Under the pieces are notes generated by a model. The model saw only the letters and a list, made by a program, of their open reading frames with translations, searched no databases and had not been told where the DNA came from. 64,000 nt of DNA from assembly GCA_902728285.1 (NCBI GenBank), contig CACVBU010001128.1:1-64000 (forward strand), written 5' to 3'. Made by a program: the position numbers and the translations under genes. Positions 23,201-35,600 of the stretch are shown piece after piece. Positions within the stretch are counted from its first letter, which is position 1. Each line of letters begins with the position of its first letter. This stretch comes from Clytia hemisphaerica (taxonomy: Eukaryota > Cnidaria > Hydrozoa > Leptothecata > Clytiidae).

Positions 23201-26200
23201 CGTTGTTAGACGTTTATCTAACGTTATTATGGACATCGTGAACATCAGATATCCGTTAAAAACAACGTTGTGTACCAGTTGGATATTGATGGCTACACAA
23301 TTACACCACCCGTGGCTTTTTAGAATTCGTAGGTTCTCTTAGTAATCGTTCTCTTTTAAAAAGAATATCTACTTGTAAAAGAAATCAGAAAAAGGGAGAT
23401 CTGGAAAGTCAAACAGGAAGGTTAATTATAATGATTCATGGCTACAAAATACGAAATTCTGAAATTTGCAATTTCTCTTAGTAAGAATAATTATTTGTAA
23501 AGTAGATCAGAAAAGAGGTCTGGAGAGTTAACCAGAAATGTGACTATTTACCATGACTTTCAAAAACATGTTATGAGTAGAGATGATCAAACTTTCTTAA
23601 GAGCTTACCTCACGTCCGTTGAAAGCAAAGAAAGCAACTTGCAATTGAACCTGCATCCAACACTTGTTCGTGTTTTTGATTTGAATGATCCGCTGTGATG
23701 ACGCACCGCTGCAACAGATATCAAAGTTGACGTCACGAGGGTACACAATACTTTCTGAATGAATCAGCGAATCGTGTTTCGAAATGCTACCAAAGGAACT
23801 AGCAGCCGTCGTGTGTGAATAAGTGGATGAAAAATCACCTGAAGTCCGACTTATCCCTTCAGTTAATGTCCGTGTGTGTGCAGCGAGCGGAACGAATGAT
23901 CTGTTATCAGTTAAGGTTCCGAGAAAACTACGATCAGAAGTTTGCAAGCTCGTCGGTTGGAAATGACCGTAGGGAGTTGGTGCAGTCCGGTTGTTTTGCA
24001 AAGCGTTATTGCGGACAGGACTGACGCTGACTGCCAATCTCTGTTCCGTTGCTGGTCGCTCGAAAAGTGGTTGTGGATCACTGTAGCGCTCAGGTAAGTG
24101 TGTGCTCTGCATATAGTTGATTGTGTGCGAATCACGCGATGGTTCGCTGTATTGAGAGCGTTCTGCGTTCAACGGAATGACGGAAGAAATAGGTTTAATT
24201 GTTCGTTCACTTGACGTGGAAAGTGTTTTCAAAGAGTTATTCGAAGTCATGGACGAGTGAAAACTTTTACTGTTGCTGGTATTGCTCATCTTCTTGCTCT
24301 GGTTCGAAATACGTTTGATGACGTCATTCTTCTTGGGGAGCAGGCAGATGAGTTGGTACACCATATCCTCTTCAGTTCCAGTCATAGTGGAAATCAGTTT
24401 TGCTAAGTTCATGACTTGAGAATCATCTAAGCCGATTGTGCTCACTCTACGTTCCTTTATATCGTCCAAAAGACACGAAGCTTCTAATTCTGAACTAGGA
24501 ATCGATACAGCGGGAGCGCTAGATACTTTCTCTTCTGATGTAGCAGCTACTGATGTCTCAGCTTCTTGACCCACCAGTTGGCGTTTCTTCTTTTTCAACA
24601 AAACCGTATTAGACATCCGTTTATGAGTTTTTAGTAGAGCAGATTTTGGTGTTTCTACGGCTTCACTTTGAACGTATGTCGCATTGCTTTGGACGGGTGT
24701 GTCCTCTTCGAAGATTGAATCAGAAACATTGGGAGGGATAGTTTGATCTGTTTCTGAAGATCTCCCTTTGTGTATCAATCCTATGGGTTGAGCTGTTGGA
24801 GGAGTCACCACTTTGTGGCTCTTATCGTCCGAAAATTTGGGCTGAAATAAAAAGGATAGACAAAGATTCAAGAGAACTTTCTTGAACTCTATTTAGAGCA
24901 AAGGAGCTTTTAAGTTTAAGTTCGGTAGAAGTGAAAAAGGTCACTCTTTAAAAAGCTCTCGAGTGATCTTTTAAAAAGATATTATTCGAGTAGTAACTGA
25001 TTCCTAGTGACAAAGCCACTGATAAACACCGCTACTCTTTTACTGATGTTGACTTTTCCAATCAAAGTAAGTTAAAAAAGAATTTTTTTTTTTACAAAGA
25101 AGGATGTTTCGAAGAAATTAGTTAAATAATTCCACTAAAAAACTCGGCTCACCCTTGTGCTTGCATTTCCACCAGACAAGTTGCCCATGTCTTTCGACTT
25201 TGCTTTAAAATAAACGCTGGCTCTTCCCTGTTCGTCCTCTTCTTCAGCTTCTGTGGGAAGCATCATGGAAGGGATATGTTGGTTCTGTGTTCGTAACGAC
25301 CATTCGGATACTGCTGATTCGTTTGGTTCCTGGTCATTATAGAAAAGACAAGTTTGAAGTTTAACGAACACACAAGAGGAATGGAGTAAAGTTTACAATG
25401 CATATATTGTTAACTAAAGTAATCAGAAAATTTGTTCGAGTTATGGAGTAAAGTTTATAAGGCATATATTGTTAACTAAAGTAATCAGAAAATTTGTTCG
25501 AGTTATGGAGTAAAGTTTATAAGGCATATATTGTTAACTAAAGTAATCAGAAAATTTGTTCGAGTTATGGAGTAAAGTTTATAAGCCATATATTGTTAAC
25601 TAAAGTAATCAGAAAATTTGTTCGAGTTATGGAGTAAAGTTTATAAGCCATATATTGTTAACTAAAGTAATCAGAAAATTTGTTCGAGTTATGGAGTAAA
25701 GTTTATAAGCCATATATTGTTAACTAAAGTAATCAGAAAATTTGTTCGAGTTATGGAGTAAAGTTTATAAGCCATATATTGTTAACTAAAGTAATCAGAA
25801 AAATTTGTTCGAGTTATGGAGTAAAGTTTATAAGCCATATATTGTTAACTAAAGTAATCAGAAAATTTGTTCGAGTTATGGAGTAAAGTTTATAAGCCAT
25901 ATATTGTTAACTAAAGTAATCAGAAAATTTGTTCGAATTATGGAGTAAAGTTTATAAGCCATATATTGTTAACTAAAGTAATCAGAAAATTTGTTCGAGT
26001 TATGGAGTAAAGTTTATAAGGCCATATATTGTTAACTAAAGTAATCAGAAAATTTGTTCGAGTTATGGAGTAAAGTTTATAAGCCATATATTGTTAACTA
26101 AAGTAATCAGAAAATTTGTTCGAGTTATGGAGTAAAGTTTATAAGCCATATATTGTTAACTAAAGTAATCAGAAAATTTGTTCGAGTTATGGAGTAAAGT

Positions 26201-29200
26201 TTATAAGCCATATATTGTTAACTAAAGTAATCAAAAATTTGTTCGAGTTATGGAGTAAAGTTTATAAGCCATATATTGTTAACTAAAGTAATCAGAAAAT
26301 TTGTTCGAGTTATGGAGTAAAGTTTATAAGGCATATATTGTTAACTAAAGGGATCAGAAAATGTGTTCGAGTTATGGAGTAAAGTTTATAAGCCATATAT
26401 TGTTAACTAAAGTAATCAGAAAATTTGTTCGAGTTATGGAATAAAGTTTATAAGCCATATATTGTTAATTAAAGGGATCAGAAAATTTGTTCCAGGTTAT
26501 GGAGTAAAGTTTATAAGGCATATATTGTTAACTAAAGTAATCAGAAAATTTGTTCGAGTTATGGAGTAAAGTTTATAAGGCATATATTGTTAACTAAAGG
26601 TAATCAGAAAATTTGTTCGAGTTATGGAGTAAAGTTTATAAGGCCATATATTGTTAACTAAAGTAATCAGAAAATTTGTTCGAGTTATGGAGTAAAGTTT
26701 ATAAGCCATATATTGTTAACTAAAGTAATCAGAAAATTTGTTCGAGTTATGGAGTAAAGTTTATAAGCCATATATTGTTAACTAAAGTAATCAGAAAATG
26801 TGTTCGCAGTTATGAAGTAAAGTTTATAAGGCATATATTGTTAACTAAAGGGATCAGAAAATTTGTTCGAGTTATGGAGTAAAGTTTATAAGCCATATAT
26901 TGTTAACTAAAGTAATCAGAAAATTTGTTCGAATTATGGAGTAAAGTTTATAAGCCATATATTGTTAACTAAAGTAATCAGAAAATTTGTTCGAGTTATG
27001 GAATAAAGTTTATAAGCCATATATTGTTAATTAAAGGGATCAGAAAATTTGTTCCAGGTTATGGAGTAAAGTTTATAAGGCATATATTGTTAATTAAAGC
27101 AATCACAAAAATTGTTCGAGTTATGGAGTAAAGTTTATAAGGCATATATTGTTAACTAAAGCGATCAGAAAATTTGTTCCAGGTTATGGAGTAAAGTTTA
27201 TAAGGCTTATATTGTTAACTAAAGCGATCAGAAAATTTGTTCGAGTTATGGAGTAAAGTTTATAAGGCTTATATTGTTAACTAAAGCGATCAGAAAATTT
27301 GTTCGAGTTATGGAGTAAAGTTTATAAGGCTTATATTGTTAACTAAAGCGATCAGAAAATTTGTTCGAGTTATGGAGTAAAGTTTATAAGGCATATATTG
27401 TTAATTAAAGCGATCAGAAAATTTGTTCGAGTTATGGAGTAAAGTTTATAAGGCATATATTGTTAACTAAAGCGATCAGAAAATTTGTTCGAGTTATGGA
27501 GTAAAGTTTATAAGGCATATATTGTTAACTAAAGCGATCAGAAAAATTGTTCGAGTTATGGAGTAAAGTTTATAAGGCATATATTGTTAACTGGAGGGAT
27601 CAGAAAATTGGTTCGAGTTAAGATTGTTTGAGTTATAGAGGTTCGACCTTATCGGAGTTTTTTATTTTTCTAAAAAAGCGATGCATTGTGGGATTGTTTC
27701 GAGTGTATTACAATAGAAATTTCTTAGGAATTCCTCAAGGGAATTCTATTGTAATACACTCGAAACAATCCCACAATGCATCGCTTTTTTAGAAAAATCA
27801 AAAACTCCGACAAGGTCTATTCAAAGATGGTCTACAGCAGGACTACAAACAAACCGTTCGTTGCTTACTTTGTAAACAGAATTGTGGTTCAATGCGACTT
27901 GTCTCTCGTCCTCTTCAAACAATGCTTCCAGGTCTGCAAATAAGAAAGAAGGAAGATATCAAACTTTCACAATGAGGTTTCTTATACACGGTGGTTATAA
28001 GACTTATTATATTGAGCTGAAATTTCGATATTTCGAGCCCCTGTAAATACGGGATTCATTAATTAGGATGTTCTTTATTGTCTAGTGAACGCTTTCTTTG
28101 TCATCAAAGATTAACTTTTTCGAAGTAAAAGACAAATAGGAGGTGTTTCATTGTACTCCCCTGTATTTAGACCAATGAAAGATGAAAGAGCACTTTTCGA
28201 AAAGATTAGAATTTGTTCGTTGTATTGTCCAGGAATATTAAAAACATTCATTAAAATAGACCTTTATCGCCATGGAAATCTTCACTACGTACTGAGCCAT
28301 TGAAACCATTAAATTCTGCTTCTAAGATAAGAAAAACAAGTAATACTTTAATGGACCTACCTATTTATAAAACGAATAATTAGAATTTAATGGAAGTAAT
28401 GTATAATTTTAAATTTCGATTTATATATCTATTGGAACGGAGAAAGCAATTAAGAAACGCATCGATGTTTAACGGTGAAAGAAAAATAATATCGACACTT
28501 TAATCAATCATTCAGAGAAAATTAAAACTGAGAAAATCTCAAAAAACCGCTTTTTTCGGGACATTTCCGGTTCTAGCAGCCGGAAAAATTTCTTTTTCGA
28601 AAATTGGGCTCTGTCACATTTTGGGCATTGCCATTTTACATCATTGTGCAAAAAATCATGAAAATCTGTCGAGTATAAGTTGAAAAAATGAAGGAAAACC
28701 GTTTTACGCCGGTTTTCGGCTGTTCCGGCGATTTTTAAGGAGTTCCGGATTCAAAGGATGATTTTTTTGGAAATCAAACGATGCTAAGTTTTGGGCATCA
28801 TCATAAAGAACATTTTTCTGTAAACAAAACAATTAAATAAGTTGAAAAAATGTGACGGAAATGTGAAAAAACGACGATTTTTCCGGCACATTTCCGGTTC
28901 TACAGACCGGAAAAATTTTTTTTTTCGGCAAACGGTTTTCGACACCTTTTCGGCAGTACTAATGTGCATCTATGTGCAAAAAATCGCAAAAAACTAATGA
29001 TAAAATCTCGAGAAAATCTCAAAAAACCGCTTTTTTCGGGACATTTCCGGTTTTACCGGCCGGAAAAAATTTTTTTTCGAAAATTGGGCTCTGTCACATT
29101 TTGGGCATTGCCATTTTACATCATTGTGCAAAAATCATGAAAATCTGTCGAGTATAAGTTGAAAAAAATGAAGGAAAACCGTTTTAACGCCGGTTTTCGC

Positions 29201-29653
29201 CTGTTCCGGCGATTTTTAAGGAGTTCCGGATTCAAAGGATGATTTTTTTGGAAATCAAACAATGCTAAGTTTTTTGGGCATCGTCATAAAGAACATTTTT
29301 CTGTAAAGAAACAATTAAATAAGTTGAAAAAATGTGACGGAAATGTGAAAAAAACGACGATTTCCGGCACATTTCCGGTCCTACAGACCGGAAAAAATTT
29401 TTTTTCGGCAAACGGTTTTCGACACCTTTTTGGCAGTACTAATGTGCATCTATGTGCAAAAAATCGCAAAAAACTAATGATAAAATCTCGAGAAAATCTC
29501 AAAAAACCGCTTTTTTCGGGACATTTCCGGTTCTACCGGCCGGAAAAATTTTTTTTTCGAAAATCGGGCTCCGTCACATTCGAGGGTTTATAGTAATGCA
29601 CCTTTGTGCAAAAAATCAGAAAAATTGAATGAGCCAATCTCGAGAAAAGTTGG

Positions 29654-29689
<36 letters not shown>

Positions 29690-32600
29690 GAACACGGGTT
29701 AATTTATAGGACCTCCACCCCACCGGGGTAGGTCCAAAAAACAGAGTCGTTTCGTATGTGTATCTACTCATTGGGCCTTACTAAAATACTTTCTTAGGGA
29801 AATCATCTTTAAACTAAAAGAGAACAAAATGAAATGTTACCAGACATAGCTGGGAAGCCAGCCCCATTTCCTCCTTCAGCATTGTATGTGTCAAAAGGAT
29901 TGTAGTGTGGAGGGTCTGAGAGTTAGAAAGAAATAGAATATATAAATAACATGGAGGTCTCGCAATAAAAAAATCAAAACGTTTCATATTGAATACCTAG
30001 GTGCTCAAGGTTCAAACATTCTTGTGTACTCAAGTTAACATATAATGTATTTTTATTTCCAAAGAATAAAAAGAGTCGGCTTCCTTACTTGGAAAGTGAA
30101 ATGGCGTGAAAAGTTCTGTAATTGTAAAATCGCACTTACCTGTGGCTTCGAAAGGGTTGGTGATGTTTTTGTTGGTGAAATTCCCATCAGTTTGATTAAA
30201 AGTCTGAAGAATCAATGGGTGCAATTATTATTTATAAAATTCAAGCAGTATAACATATCATCATGTAGATGAGTTTCGTGACCCGTACCTCTATAAATCG
30301 ACATAGGTCGAATTACTTCGTGACCCGAACGTTTCGAAGAAGGTAAGGCATCTTCCTTTCTCCATCAATATTACTCAAGTTTTTCGAAATTTTTACAAGT
30401 GCTGGTTCCTCATTGACATTCGAGAGGCTGGAGACTGGCGAGGACTCCTTCAATTGCAAATTTCAGGAATGATAGAACTTACCCAATCCGGAAGTTCCCC
30501 ATGTTGTTGCTTCAACCGACTGAAAAGGAAATCATTCATGTCAAAACAAGTGATACTTTTATGGACCTACCTGGTTATGCATTTAACACATATATAATTG
30601 ATATCTACGTGAGCGTGACCATTAAAAAATCATTCAAAACACAAATAGTGACGATCTATTAAAATTAGTTGTTTGTTTCTTATAAAAAAACGTTTAGAAA
30701 CCAAAATTTCATGCTCTTGAAATATTTTTTTATATTCAAGACTTCGTGAGCAAAAAAAACATCTATCTCATCAAAAAATTCAGTAATTTGGCTAAGAACA
30801 TTGATGTATGCTTATTGATAGTGATTCTTATAGATAAAGATGCGTTTTTTGAGCTAAAAAATTCGATTTTTACAAAAATCAGCTTGAGCCATCTTTTATC
30901 TACTTTCATGCAAAAAATCTGAAAAAAACAATGATCCAATAATTCACAAAGTCCAAAAACCCTTTTTTCAGCCGTTTTTTTAGCTGAAGTTTACCCTAAA
31001 TTTTTTTTCCCAAAAATCGAGCTCCGTCACATTCGAGGGTTTTATAGTTATGCATCTTTGTGCAAAAAATCATAAAGAATAAAAGAGCCAATCTCGAGAA
31101 AAGCTAATACTTAATTAATTGATAATTTGCTTATAATAAAATATCGAATTTGGCCAGTTTTTCTATAAAAACACGCCAAGCAACCAAAATTTCATATCTA
31201 AAAACACATATATTCTTCAAAAGTAAGCCCTCATGAGCAAAAAAAACATCTATCTCATAAAAACTATTGAGTAATTTGACTAAGAACATTGATGTATGCT
31301 TATCAATAGTGATTCTTATAGATAAACATGCGTTTTTTGTTATGATGGTACCCTACTTTCATACAAAAAATCAGAAAAAATTATTGATCCAATTTTTCGC
31401 AAAGTCCAAAAAAACCGTTTTTGAGCCGTTTTTTGGCCCAAATTTGCGCAAAAATATTTTTTTTGAAAATCGGCTCCGTCACATTCGAGGGTTTATAGTT
31501 ATGCATCTTTGTGCGAAAAATCATATAGATTGAAAGAGCCAATCTCGAGAAAAGCTAATACTTAATTAATTGATAATTTGCTTATAATAAAATATCGAAT
31601 TTGGCCGGTTTTTCTATAAAAACACGCCAAGCAACCAAAATTTCATGTCTAAACACATATATTCTTCAAAAGTAAGCCCTCATGAGCAAAAAAACATCTA
31701 TCTCATAAAAACTATTGAGTAATTTGACTAAGAACATTGATATATGCTTATTAATAGTGATTCTTATAGATAAATATGCGTTTTTTGTTATGATGGTACC
31801 CTACTTTCATACAAAAAATCAGAAAAAATTAATGATTCAATTAAAAAACCCGTTTTTTAGCCGTTTTTTGGCCCATATTGGCCCAAAAAAATCTTTTTTT
31901 GAAAATCGGGCTCCGTCACATTTTGCCCACCACCATTTTGCACCTTTGTACCAAAAATCAAAGGATTCCTAAGATTCAATCCTGAGAAAAGTTGGTAACA
32001 GACGAACGAACGAACACAGGTTATTTATAGGACCTCTACCCCACCGGGGTAGGTCCAAAAATGTTCATCGCCTTTGACTGTGACATCCTGGGATTAGGTT
32101 AATTACCATTATGTTTAAGTAAAAACACACCCGGTATGAAGCTGTAACAAAGTTTTTAAATATGCCAAAGAAAAGCTGTTTCAAGTCCAGACAACCTCCG
32201 TGGGAATGGCTCCAGGAAAGATCTGTACACATCATTCCCAAGAGCGTCCTTTATTCGTAGCAGTAAATCAATATTTCTAAAAGAGCATTGCAACTACCAA
32301 TATGATGAGTACATACGTCAAAGTCATGGAAGAAGGAGTATTCATAAGAGTCATTTCATCTCGACTTGCGCCAATTAATGTACGTTCTTCGCTCTTTCCA
32401 CCTGGGGTGCTCTGTCCTACGTTCAAGAGAAAAGAATGGTTATCTTCAAAAATAAAGAACAATGTTATGAAACTGGCGCTCAACTATTCATTTATTCTTA
32501 TACCCTATGGTAAAAGTGTCACAAAATAACACAATGTCCAGAAGCTCACACCCATTTTATATAACCAATGAGATAGATACAACATCTAGCTTCATGTCAT

Positions 32601-35600
32601 GGGAATTGTTAAACTGTATCTCTGTGACCAGTGAGTTTCAAGCCCAAAGGGTTAGAGGCGAAACTTTAACCCTTCTCAGACAAGAGAAATTGAAGCCACT
32701 TATTTCCCATCCAAAACGCGCATAGAACGCGTCGTAATTATGACGACAGATTGTACTGAGTGGTTCCTTTGTTTTAGAGGACTACATTTTTTGAAATCTA
32801 GCGATAGATTTTAATTTCAATCCGGCGTTTGTGTAAAACCTACGCGCGGGCGTTCTGGATGGGAAATAAGTGGTTTCATTTCCCATCCAGAAGTATTGCA
32901 TCTAGCCCTTCGGGCTTGAAACTCAATGTTCGTGACCAGCGAGAGAGTGAATCACGCTCTTCTTCAAGAAAAACATTTACCTTGGCCCATATGGAAACTT
33001 TGCGTTTGGTTCATCCAATTTGGAGGGTTGGTCATGGTGTCTTCAGGTTCGTCAGATTTGAAAGGAGTGCTGGCAGCGAGAAAGTAACGCGCAGAAAGAC
33101 GAGAATCTTGAGGTGTCGTGTCCACCTTGTTTTGAGGCTGAAGAGAGAAGGGAAAATTCTAAGGTCGTCTTTATGTTAATTGATAAAATTTATACCTTCC
33201 GATTTTGCAATGATATTAAATAAAACATGGTTATGCCGAGTTTACTAATTAAATGCAGTGTCTCTTTTTAAGAATGATCACATTTTAATTACCACCAATA
33301 AATCGGCAAGTTATATGAAGTCTAGTTTCTTGTATTGGGTGGCGAAATCATTGAGATATAATTTCTCAAACAGCGATGGGGAAGAAATAAGAAAGGAGTC
33401 TGTTGCAAGGAACAATATTTTCGAAATAAAGAAAGTTCTGAGTAATGAAATCTTTACTTCAGCAGCAAGTGGCAATGAGGTTGGAGTTGACATTTGGTTT
33501 GTGATACTTGCGGCGAAATGAACTTGGCGCAATCCTGAACCATCATTGTTATTACCTGACCCCCCAACAGGTCTCTCCCTGCCTGGAAAAAAGAGAAGAG
33601 AAACAAGAAAACCTCAATTATAGAAATTACAAACAATCTACAAGTTCATAAAGTAGAGCACCACACGCACCCTCTGATCCCAATTACTTACCGCCTAGAT
33701 CAGTTACCCGTTGGCGATGCCGGTGATTGGACGCACACCTCTCAGATTGCAAGTTGAATGTTCTATAGACTGAACTACCGTACCATATTTGCATATGTCA
33801 GAGGAAAAGATTGACGCTGCGTGAATTTCCACCTCGAAAAATTCGCCCCTTATTGAAAAATTCTAGTGCCAAAGAAGAACAGATTTGAAAAATTCAAAAA
33901 CCAAACAATCTGCTGAAAGGGCTGGAAACTAACAACTCACTGGGTGGTGTTGAACGATCGTCATCATCTTCATCATCGCTGTGGTTGCTTGCAGAGCCCA
34001 CTCCTTGTGACGCTAATCTTCGATCTAGTAACAAAGAAACACATATAGAAACAGAACAAGATTATGGTTAAAACTTAAGCTTAATACCACAAGTTTGGTT
34101 TTCATAGAGAGTAGACATGAAAACCTTATCAAAAGTCCAAAGGGCTAGAAGATTGGCGCCGCATGTAGCATGGTTGCTTGAAGCAATATTCAATGCTATT
34201 AAGATTTGATAGTCAGAAACCACTATGAGGACCAGATTGAAAACCTTAATTCATTAAGGCTTGTAAAAAGAAAAAACCAAAATATCAAAACAAAAGCACC
34301 GTTGGGTAGGATCAACAACTCACTCCTTATGAGGACACCACCATCTCCACCCATCTCATCTTCGGGGCCACTACTACCATCACCTCCTCCCCCTCCTCCT
34401 CCATCGTTGTTGGTGTTGAAGGTCTCTGAATCATTGTCAATCCCTTCTGCTAATTGACGCTCTGGAAACAGAAATAGAACATTGATTGCTTTTCAAAAGT
34501 CTGCTCTCAAGGTAGATCATATCACTTTTTATAGACATCCTAGAAAGCTCTAGTAAAAATCTATGTTTCCAAGGTAATTACATACCCAAAGGAAACCCAA
34601 ATTTGCATTATCCAAACTATTTGCAGTAACTTTTCTCAAGTTAATAAATGAATGAAGATCCATACTAATTTATTCTTTGACTCTAAATCTAATCTTTTGT
34701 GTTGTAGTCTAGTGTTGTGATAAATTATTTTAGAATAGTTGCAGAGAAGACCATTGGCTAATTCCTACCAGCTGCATGGTAGCAAATAGGCAAACAACAT
34801 GAAACCTACCTGGTATATTATCTAGATTCAATCCTTCAAGTTCATGTTGAAGTTCAAAACGTTTTGTTTGTATAGAGGTTCGTGCGAAGTTTTGAACAGA
34901 GGTGCTTGTTGGTTGAAGGTTGACATCTGTATCACTATCACTGCTACTCCCGTCAAGGTGCGGTCGTTCGATTTCACCGTAAAGTTTACACATGTCCATA
35001 TTATCTTGATTAATAAAAAAGGTGGAAAAACTTAAAACTCGGGAAAGACACGTAAGAGGTCGAAACATAGTTCAACAAAAATGTGTTTTTGTATGTTTTA
35101 TTTTGATTTTGGTTACACATCTCTAGCTTTTCATTTTAGACTTCTCAGAATTGATATTTAAAGTGTAAATGACAGTGTATGAAAAAGTGAATAATTGAAA
35201 ATAAAACTGACCGATTTTCCTCAGATCTTCTGTAATTTTTTCAGCTATAGCACTCGCATCGGATCTGAAAAACAAACAAACGAAATAGATTGTAACAATC
35301 CTATAATGATAAAGACAACAGCGACTTTTAAAGAACACCATACTATTGAGACCAGTTCTGACACTTTTTGGGAAGAAGAAAAATGTGTTTCGGTAGCTTA
35401 CTGTGTATCTTCTGCATTGTTATTTTCATCCTCATCAGAATTGAGAACAGTTTTATCAATTTCTTCTTCCAACGGTGAAGGGTTGATTGTTTCGTCCACG
35501 TTCGTCAATTGCAATCTCTTTCTTACCTCTAAAGAAAGTATTTAAACTATTTGATCGTCGTCTTACCATGAAACTGGACAGTATATATTTAAAGGGGACT

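Noticed and set aside
23597..24871. A separate single-exon 424-aa gene
   Set aside because: Its borders are GT-AG splice sites in phase with neighbours and its end matches the CEP192 Ig-like region, so it is exon 21 of CEP192.
25380..27620. CRISPR-like array
   Set aside because: Units are contiguous 62-bp copies without unique spacers, inside an intron of an animal gene.
34206..34457. Pro/Ser-rich reading frame on the + strand
   Set aside because: It is the antisense of the Gly-rich CEP192 exon 9, whose splice borders and phase fit the minus-strand gene.
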